A stretch of DNA of 14,309 bases from Stramenopiles sp. TOSAG23-2 (lineage: Eukaryota > Sar), in contig LT649764.1 in NCBI GenBank assembly GCA_900128395.1, forward strand, positions 1-14,309, given 5' to 3'. A program made the translations under genes and the position numbers. Every line of letters begins with the position of its first letter. The first letter of the stretch is position 1. The notes under the pieces were generated by a model that was not told the DNA's origin, did no database searches, and saw only the letters and a list, made by a program, of their open reading frames with translations. This document shows positions 1 through 6,499 of this stretch, in pieces.

Positions 1-199
1 GTTCACCGCTTTTAATACAACAAGATTCTAGAAAATCAACACCACATAGTAGAAGATCTTTTTTATTATTATTATTTATATTCAAAATTTATTTTTAATG
101 TTATATATCATAAATATCAGGAATATAGATATATAGTAGATTAAGACATCATTTTAAAGTGTATCATTCAGAATATATCATATAAACAATACAACAAAG
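1..199 (+). promoter_or_regulatory. AT-rich upstream region and 5' leader of the SLC44-like gene
   Basis: No coding region is visible here. The sequence is strongly AT-rich, with poly-T and TTATTATTATTATTTAT runs around 60-80. It ends in an A-rich leader (ATAAACAATACAACAAAG) directly before the ATG at 200, which is typical of a eukaryotic 5' UTR. No discrete TATA box or operator can be assigned with confidence. Confidence 0.4.
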
Positions 200-3100
200 A
201 TGGATGGTGGTGCAGAAAAGAAAACAGAAGAAGAAGGAAAAGAAGATGATATTAAACTATGCAAAGAAAATGTTAAAGAATTCCTAAATATTTTTGCTAC
301 TAAAAAAGCAAATTTCTCCCATATTCTTGAAAAAAAATCGCTTGCTGCAAACTCTTTATTAAAAGGTACATGTAACCGTGCCTTTAAAAGAATGGCAGAT
401 CAAAAAATTGTAGTAGATGGTGCTAAAAATGTGGTCGAAATTAGTGATAAAAATAGCCTTTTTAAATATGAAGCACCAATCCAAGTTGGTAGTAGAAAGT
501 TTATAATGAGGTTTCGAAATAATGAAAAATCACATAAACTCGAATGTTTATGGCTCGGTAAGCCTGGTGAAAAAATCCCAGAAGATGGTGAAGAAAAATC
601 TTCCTTGATGATGCTGTTCAAACAAGGTTATCGCTCAGAAAACAGTGATATTGAGTTTCAATTGCCTGTACGTCGAAATAAAGCCTACGCAAAATCATCT
701 AAAGCTGGACGATTGACCTTTGGAGACGAACATTTATTAACCATTAATATGGGAAAGCCTTTACCTGAAATTCCAAGAGATAAATTTGATGTTCAACTTC
801 GTCATCGTTATCATCGTGACAAAGCATGGGTAGTTCTATTTTTTATATATTGGATAGTTGAAATTGGTATGGCAATTCATGCTTTCGCTAATGGTAGACC
901 TGCACGAGTTTTGTACGGTATCGATAGTCTAGGAAATCTTTGCGGTGAAAAAAGTGATATTATTGATCTTTCCACAAAAACGCACTTGTTTTATGCAGCT
1001 CCAGAGGAAACTAATGGATTGAAACTTTGTGTTGCCAATTGTCCTAGTACAAACGATACGGTTATTGAAAATTATATATTTAACCTTTTGAATCCTGGAA
1101 ATTCGACAAGTGGTGGTGCTACCATTCGATCAAATATGCCCACGGTTGTATTAGCGAATAGGTGTTTACCAACTGGAAGTGGATCGACGACAGTTTTATC
1201 CGTATCAGCAACTTTATTTGCTGATGCTGTCAATGGTTGGAAGAGTACTTTTGTTACTTGTATTGCAGCATTTTTATTAGGTTTTATATGGATGAAATTA
1301 ATGCTTAGTAAGCCAACTTTTGTTTTAAACTTTGCTTTTACTATTGCCATACTAGGACTTCTTTTATTCACAGGGGTTTTCCTTGTATCATATGCAATAG
1401 TTACACCTCCGGCAGGTATGGATAATTCAACATCATATTTAGTCGATCCTGGTGTTCAAACATTAGTTTTAGTTTTTTCATTGATTTCTTTTTGTTTTTT
1501 ACTATATATAATATATAAATCATGCCGTTTAAGAAAAGATTTTGGGAATGCATCTAAAGTTTTTGATTTGACATCAGAAGCATTACGTGATTGCAATATT
1601 GCAATTATACATGCTAATTGCTGTATTCCTACAAAACAAAATTTGACAGAAAAAACTGGGGATGGAGAAGGGAAAATAGCCGATGCATCCGATGTTGAAA
1701 TTGAAAATGCAGAAGAAGCAAAAGATACCAAAGAAGAAGGCGTAGCACCAAAGCCAAAAGCAATTAACATTCGTCCAATATTGACATTTCCAATTTATAA
1801 CTTTATTATATTAGTCTCGTTTATTGTATTATGGATGTTGGTGTTTTTACATTTAATATCTCTTGGGAATATTGAGCAAGTATGTGAATGCATAAAATCA
1901 CTGGACAATTGTATGTGCTCACGATATTTTGAATTTGATACAGGAGCAAGATGGTTTGCCATAGTCCATCTTTATGGGCTTTTTTGGGGCGTAAGCTTGA
2001 TTGTCAATGTTACCAGAGTAACAATATCAATGACAGTATCAACGTGGTATTTCTCTGAAGCAAAAGATTTGGAGGTACGAACTTTGCCACCTGAAATTGT
2101 CCGATCCTCCTATCGAAGAACATTATGGCATCATTCTGGAAGCTTATTAAAAGCTAGTTTTTATACTCCTGTTGTTGTTATTTTACGGCCATTATCATTT
2201 TTTCTCTTACAAATAAGAGATATGTTCTCTTGTGTAGGTCGAATAACATTTTGTTGCCGCGGGTGTATTCGAGTCATCTTGCTTAGTTGTTGTGGATTCC
2301 AACAACTAGCATATCTTGATATCCGTGCCGCAATGCAACAAATTGCACTGCATGGGTCATCATTTATTCGTGGTGCAACAGTCGGGACAAAATTGAAAAT
2401 GCGAAATGAAGATCGAGTCAAAGGATTGGAAAATGCTCTGAGCTTCAAACTTTTATTTGGAAAATTATCGATTTTTTGTTTTAGCTTTTTCATTGGTTGG
2501 TTATACTTTCGTGCAATTGATCAAACAGCGGTTGGATCTATTGGTGCTCCAATCATAGTTCTAGTATTGAATAGCATCGTTGCATTTGCAACGATGTCTT
2601 TATTTGTTGAGCAATATGACATGAGCATAGAAACTATTTTGCAAGACTTTTTCGAAGATTGTGAGCGTAACATGCGTTCAACAGAAGTATTTATGCCTCC
2701 AGAATTTAGAAAATTTATTGATGATTATGGTTATTACACTAGCGGAACATTTCCAAGTGATCCGACAGCTATGTATAGAAAATTATTCAATGCGAATAAA
2801 TTAGGAGTGATGCATGTGGCAACAAAAGAAGTTTTGTGTCAGTATGTCACAACATATGATGCTCAGCTAAATGATAAAACGAAGTATCCAGAGGAAAAAG
2901 AAGGGTATTATATCAAAGGTAACATTCCATTGAAACATGAATCCCAGCCAAGAAATTCGCTTGATATATATCATTTTAAATACGGTCGATTGGTAGCTGA
3001 TAATATTAATGCCCTATTCCGCATTCCTTTTACCGCAAAATCGCTTGTAGGGGAAGATGAGTCATGGACAAAAGGATTGAAAAAGATTCAATGGGATCAA

Positions 3101-4291
3101 ATTAAGCTTCCAATTCGTGGTGGCGGGTATCATAAATTACGCAAACTTGACCCATCAATGGTGGCAAAAAGAGCGCCTAATGATCCTCATTTAAATTTGA
3201 TAAAATCTGGAGAAATTATATGTTACCACAGTGACATTGAAAGAGGATTGGCTGAACAGGATTCAGAACAGCAATGTTTGGATAATGGATCAACATCTAT
3301 TCGAATTTTAGTCAATATGCGTACATTGAGAGTTGCCCGTCGTTTAATTGATGCTGAAGAAGATTCAAGTGTAGCAATTGCAACACCAGCACCTTTATCT
3401 GGAGAGGAAAAAGCAAAATATTTGGAGGACAATGGTTTTGATAATGCTGCATTTAAAAAATGGTGTGAAGAAAACGAACTTTGCATGAAGAAAGTTCCAA
3501 AATATGAGAAATTAAAACATCCGGAATTGTCATTTGCTAAAGATGCTTTCATTTTTTTACATCAGACGTATTATTTCTATGATTCAGCAAGGTCATGGGT
3601 GCCAGTCAAACCAGTGGATGTAATCAAAGGGGATATTGGTTCCTCTGGAACAATCAATAATTTATATGTTGCTATTCTTCGTTATAATGGAATTGTTGCT
3701 AGATGTTTATCTGGGGCATGGTTATGGTCGAATGATGGAACCTATACAGCGGAGGGTGTCCAGCGAGGTGCAACTGAAGGAGAAATGCTTGCCTTGGATA
3801 TGCAAAGGCGTACAATGTCAGAATTCTACTTACCGAAAGTAGGATGGATTCCAACAGATGCAACACCAACTAGGCTGAGTTACAATTTTGATCCAACTGT
3901 ACGACGAGCACGAGCAAGGATGGGAAAATACGGATGGAACAAAAATCTATCGATGACATGCCTTGCCAATTTTGGTAACGATTCTGGTTTGCTTTTGTTA
4001 AATAGTGCTGGTTTTGAAATGGGAAGGCCAAAAGTTCAAATTGGACCTGTAGGAAATGATATGGGTAAATATTCTGAAAGCTATCATACTGAGAATAGTA
4101 ACCGGCCAGATTTTAAAGATGGCAAAGGAATTTCTCTTAATAATCGAGAATTCATGTGTACTGATTTGGCTGTATCTAGTTATCAACCAGAAAAAGGAAT
4201 GAAAGATGACCTTTTCAATGCAATTGAAACACTTACACCTGTAGATCCAAATCCTGAGTATGGCAAAGTGAAATTAGCTGATCAAGGGTAG
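200..4291 (+). CDS. SLC44/choline transporter-like membrane protein with a C-terminal degenerate transglutaminase-like domain
   Basis: A 1363-residue polytopic membrane protein. Residues 1-205 are a charged cytosolic region. Residues 205-820 match the choline transporter-like (CTL/SLC44) family. They show a first membrane segment at about 208-228, the family hallmark GRPARVLYGIDSLGNLCG (232-249), extracellular CVANCP (277-282) and RCLP (321-324), WYF (616-618) and HHSGSLLKASF (644-654). AYLDIRAAMQQIALHGSSF (704-722) corresponds to the conserved AYI...IAIxGxSF block, and a last helix precedes LQDFFEDCERN. I count about ten hydrophobic segments, the family number. An acidic/Lys-rich loop (480-520) is probably cytosolic. 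Residues 830-1363 are an added soluble tail. Around 1110-1225 it resembles a transglutaminase core: LRYNGIVAR (1160-1168) and SEFYLPKVGWIPTDAT (1207-1222). The Cys position is Ser1148/1149 and the His position is Arg1204, while Asp1220 is kept, so catalysis is unlikely. CTL1-type proteins carry choline and ethanolamine; the substrate here is inferred only from family. The start has A at -3 and an A-rich leader. Confidence 0.85.
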   Translation: MDGGAEKKTEEEGKEDDIKLCKENVKEFLNIFATKKANFSHILEKKSLAANSLLKGTCNRAFKRMADQKIVVDGAKNVVEISDKNSLFKYEAPIQVGSRKFIMRFRNNEKSHKLECLWLGKPGEKIPEDGEEKSSLMMLFKQGYRSENSDIEFQLPVRRNKAYAKSSKAGRLTFGDEHLLTINMGKPLPEIPRDKFDVQLRHRYHRDKAWVVLFFIYWIVEIGMAIHAFANGRPARVLYGIDSLGNLCGEKSDIIDLSTKTHLFYAAPEETNGLKLCVANCPSTNDTVIENYIFNLLNPGNSTSGGATIRSNMPTVVLANRCLPTGSGSTTVLSVSATLFADAVNGWKSTFVTCIAAFLLGFIWMKLMLSKPTFVLNFAFTIAILGLLLFTGVFLVSYAIVTPPAGMDNSTSYLVDPGVQTLVLVFSLISFCFLLYIIYKSCRLRKDFGNASKVFDLTSEALRDCNIAIIHANCCIPTKQNLTEKTGDGEGKIADASDVEIENAEEAKDTKEEGVAPKPKAINIRPILTFPIYNFIILVSFIVLWMLVFLHLISLGNIEQVCECIKSLDNCMCSRYFEFDTGARWFAIVHLYGLFWGVSLIVNVTRVTISMTVSTWYFSEAKDLEVRTLPPEIVRSSYRRTLWHHSGSLLKASFYTPVVVILRPLSFFLLQIRDMFSCVGRITFCCRGCIRVILLSCCGFQQLAYLDIRAAMQQIALHGSSFIRGATVGTKLKMRNEDRVKGLENALSFKLLFGKLSIFCFSFFIGWLYFRAIDQTAVGSIGAPIIVLVLNSIVAFATMSLFVEQYDMSIETILQDFFEDCERNMRSTEVFMPPEFRKFIDDYGYYTSGTFPSDPTAMYRKLFNANKLGVMHVATKEVLCQYVTTYDAQLNDKTKYPEEKEGYYIKGNIPLKHESQPRNSLDIYHFKYGRLVADNINALFRIPFTAKSLVGEDESWTKGLKKIQWDQIKLPIRGGGYHKLRKLDPSMVAKRAPNDPHLNLIKSGEIICYHSDIERGLAEQDSEQQCLDNGSTSIRILVNMRTLRVARRLIDAEEDSSVAIATPAPLSGEEKAKYLEDNGFDNAAFKKWCEENELCMKKVPKYEKLKHPELSFAKDAFIFLHQTYYFYDSARSWVPVKPVDVIKGDIGSSGTINNLYVAILRYNGIVARCLSGAWLWSNDGTYTAEGVQRGATEGEMLALDMQRRTMSEFYLPKVGWIPTDATPTRLSYNFDPTVRRARARMGKYGWNKNLSMTCLANFGNDSGLLLLNSAGFEMGRPKVQIGPVGNDMGKYSESYHTENSNRPDFKDGKGISLNNREFMCTDLAVSSYQPEKGMKDDLFNAIETLTPVDPNPEYGKVKLADQG

Positions 4292-4681
4292 TAAAATAGA
4301 TGTATATAATTTTTTAATTTATGCCTCTATTAATGGTGTGTATACGCTAGCAAATTGTAGTGAGTGCTGTGTCATGCTATCTCGTGCCCATTATTTGGCC
4401 ATTTATGAAACCCTATCTATACTATATAGGAATACCAGGAATACCAGAATACACCGTAGTATATTCACCACCAGAAGAGCCACACATACATGTATACATC
4501 AACTCTTTTTTTCTATTATATATCTTTATATTGGTTAAAAAATATAATATCAAAAAGACATAGCTACGTGTTAGTGTATATATATTATTTACGAAATAGT
4601 ATAATATATCAACAATAAACTTTAACAAACAAACGAAGGCGGAAAAACAATAACAATAGAAAAATTAAAACAACAACAACA
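4292..4681. other. Intergenic spacer between two tandem genes, with a short tandem repeat
   Basis: This 390-bp AT-rich gap holds the 3' end of the SLC44-like transcript and the upstream region of the kinase. It includes a 9-bp direct tandem repeat, GGAATACCA twice, at 4429-4446, followed by a degenerate third unit. The last 40 bases are an A/CAA-rich leader ending in CAACAACAACAA before the ATG at 4682. Small overlapping ORFs of 66-68 codons in several frames have no recognisable content. Confidence 0.5.
4429..4455. repeat. Short tandem repeat (GGAATACCA)2 plus degenerate unit
   Basis: Two exact 9-bp copies lie at 4429-4437 and 4438-4446, followed by GAATACACC (4447-4455). It sits mid-spacer, away from either start codon. 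No function is evident. Confidence 0.6.
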
Positions 4682-6094
4682 ATGTGCGATTTAATATGTT
4701 TTCTTATTAATTTAGGAATGAATCGAAATGCCCATATGAATGGGGAAGCATATGGTTACAAATATCCTATCAATGTTGGTGAGCTAGGAGAAGGACAATT
4801 AGGTGATAAAGCATGGTTTCAAAAGGCATTGCGAAGCCATAAAACCATTGATGGCAACACAACTGTTACGAAAATAACATGCACAAACTTCCAAAACAAT
4901 GGTCTATTATCAGATATTGGACGTGTAAAACTTGAATATGAAGGTGGTTCTGGTCCTGCAGAAGTTATATTGAAATTTGCCCCTATCGCATTTGAAACGA
5001 GAATTACTACTGATTTATTTAAATTATCACAAACGGAATATCACGTTTACAAAACAGGACCAGAAAAGTTAGGGTTTACACGAACTCCAAAGCTGTATTA
5101 TGCTGATTTTAATTACAAATCAAACAATTATTGTTTAATGTTGGAAAGCATTGGCTTGAACGATGATGCAAAATTCAACAATATACTTGAACCAAATAAA
5201 GATTCTCCAACTGGTGTTGATAAAAAATCTATGTCGTATGACCAAGCAGTTTTGTGTCTTAAACAACTTGCAAAATTCCATGCCGACTTTCCTGATGAGA
5301 AAATCAAAGCGGACAGAGATTTGAATTTCTTCCCTCGTAGTTCTGATAAATTATACAAAGTATTCGAAAGCGAGGCAAAAAAACATTGGAAAACATCTGG
5401 AGTTTCAGCATATGCACCAGGTGGAATTCAGCATTCGGGATGGACATATAAAATACCGGCTTCATTCACAGAGTTGGCGAATGATGTTTTGGGCAACTTT
5501 ACAAATATTTTATGGTATGGAGCAGAAGGATGTGAATATTCTGGTTTAACCCATGGCGATCCGCGCATTGATAATTGGTTCTTTTATGAAAACGATACAC
5601 AAGTTGGAGTTTTGGATTTTCAATTGATGGTCATTTCGAACCAACCTGCTGACATTGCATGGATTTTATCCTGTAGTTGTGATATGGAAATGCTAGCAAA
5701 CAACGAAAAAAAATTGTTGGAGGAATATCTTAATGCATATGAAACCTGTTCTGGTAAATCAGTAGATCGTGAAATGTGGATGGAAGAATATGCTTTAGGT
5801 TATATCGGTTGTATTGGCAAAAGTATTATTGGTGCTGGTGGAATTGATGCATCTGGTGACAATGCCGATATCGTTGTAGGCACGATGAATTGGTTACTGG
5901 AAATGGCATTTGATGGATGGCGACGTAATAACGTTGCAGATGTTTGGAGCAAATATCGTGCAGGTAAATTAAAATCACAATTGAAAAATCCAGTAAAAGT
6001 ACCAGGCTTTAAACCAACTGATATGTATTTGGGCAAATTTGCAGATATATCGTTTAAAGATGATGGGAAAGAGATTGAATTGACCCAGAAATAA
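4682..6094 (+). CDS. CHK/EcKL (ecdysteroid-kinase-like) small-molecule kinase, aminoglycoside phosphotransferase fold
   Basis: A 470-residue soluble protein of the protein-kinase-like/APH superfamily, CHK or EcKL branch. The family transfers ATP phosphate to hydroxyls on small molecules such as steroids, choline or drugs. N-lobe features are the beta-strand AEVILKFAP with the likely ATP-binding Lys98, then SQTEYHVYK with Glu119 as the probable salt-bridge partner. YCLMLESIGL (150-159) resembles the hinge. The catalytic (Brenner) loop is LTHGDPRIDNWFF, with His291-Gly-Asp293 and Asn298, and the metal-binding motif is LDFQ (Asp312), followed by QPADIAWIL, typical of CHK proteins. All kinase residues that I can place are present, so it should be active. 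The substrate cannot be read from the sequence. The ATG at 4682 follows a CAA-rich leader. An in-frame ATG at 4718 would remove a short hydrophobic stretch (MCDLICFLINLG) not needed for the fold and is a credible alternative start. It lies in tandem with the SLC44-like gene and converges on the kinesin gene. Confidence 0.85.
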   Translation: MCDLICFLINLGMNRNAHMNGEAYGYKYPINVGELGEGQLGDKAWFQKALRSHKTIDGNTTVTKITCTNFQNNGLLSDIGRVKLEYEGGSGPAEVILKFAPIAFETRITTDLFKLSQTEYHVYKTGPEKLGFTRTPKLYYADFNYKSNNYCLMLESIGLNDDAKFNNILEPNKDSPTGVDKKSMSYDQAVLCLKQLAKFHADFPDEKIKADRDLNFFPRSSDKLYKVFESEAKKHWKTSGVSAYAPGGIQHSGWTYKIPASFTELANDVLGNFTNILWYGAEGCEYSGLTHGDPRIDNWFFYENDTQVGVLDFQLMVISNQPADIAWILSCSCDMEMLANNEKKLLEEYLNAYETCSGKSVDREMWMEEYALGYIGCIGKSIIGAGGIDASGDNADIVVGTMNWLLEMAFDGWRRNNVADVWSKYRAGKLKSQLKNPVKVPGFKPTDMYLGKFADISFKDDGKEIELTQK

Positions 6095-6255
6095 AAAAGA
6101 CGCACATCATCATCCCCACATCATGATGTATGCACAATTCGTACGTAGGTATATGTAGGTGAAGATATGGGTGCGTGGTATTTTTAAAAGCAAACTTTTT
6201 AAATCTTGGCTTGAAAATTGTACGAGCCGTACTCCTGGCAAGCACAGAGTCTTTT

Positions 6256-6265
6256 CTCAGCTGAG
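6256..6265. repeat. 10-bp perfect palindrome CTCAGCTGAG
   Basis: CTCAGCTGAG is its own reverse complement. It sits just 5' of the larger hairpin, in the middle of the GC-richer convergent spacer. Confidence 0.65.
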
Positions 6266-6266
6266 A

Positions 6267-6296
6267 TTTCCAGCTTGCCTTAGGGCTTGCTGGAAA
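6267..6296. repeat. Hairpin with 13-bp arms and a 4-nt loop
   Basis: TTTCCAGCTTGCC (6267-6279) and GGCTTGCTGGAAA (6284-6296) form inverted arms with two central mismatches around a TTAG loop. The structure could form in either transcript. It lies between the two convergent stop codons, so a role in 3'-end formation is possible but not shown. Confidence 0.55.
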
Positions 6297-6408
6297 GAAT
6301 ATACGCGAGCCGTATTATATAAAAGATTTACTGTTTTTAAAATATTTTTTTATAATCTAGAGAATAATATTTTTATATGCCACATATATTAAAATATTGT
6401 GTGTTTTG

Positions 6409-6467
6409 TTAATTATACTTCTTCTTCTTTTTGGTTGCGTTTCCTTTTTTTTTTTTGCCACTACTCG

Positions 6468-6499
<32 letters not shown>

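Larger units (their letters stand above)
6223..6314. repeat. 9-bp direct repeats CGAGCCGTA, each inside a small inverted repeat
   Basis: CGAGCCGTA occurs at 6223-6231 and 6306-6314. Each copy lies in its own small inverted repeat: GTACG-AGC-CGTAC around the first and ATACG-CGAGC-CGTAT around the second. The pair brackets a 10-bp palindrome (6256-6265) and a larger hairpin (6267-6296). Confidence 0.6.
6095..6408. other. Convergent intergenic region rich in hairpins
   Basis: This 314-bp gap lies between the convergent kinase and kinesin genes. It contains a CATCATGATG palindrome near 6121, a paired set of small inverted repeats sharing CGAGCCGTA, a 10-bp palindrome and a 13-bp-arm hairpin, all between about 6220 and 6320. 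That block is visibly GC-richer than the flanking DNA. A 77-codon ORF (6159-6392) runs through it but shows no domain and is probably chance. The hairpins could act in 3'-end formation for either transcript or be the remains of a small foldback element. Confidence 0.5.

Noticed and set aside
4338-4628. Overlapping 66-68-codon ORFs in the SLC44-kinase spacer
   Set aside because: They have no recognisable motifs, overlap in three frames and lie in AT-rich repeat-bearing DNA.
4684-4715. Possible 32-nt mini-intron (GT...AATTTAG) at the very start of the kinase
   Set aside because: It is too short for an ordinary nuclear intron, the frame stays open without splicing, and no other intron is needed anywhere in the window. 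The in-frame ATG at 4718 explains the region more simply.
6159-6392. 77-codon plus-strand ORF in the convergent spacer
   Set aside because: There is no domain, it spans a hairpin cluster, and its composition does not resemble the neighbouring genes.
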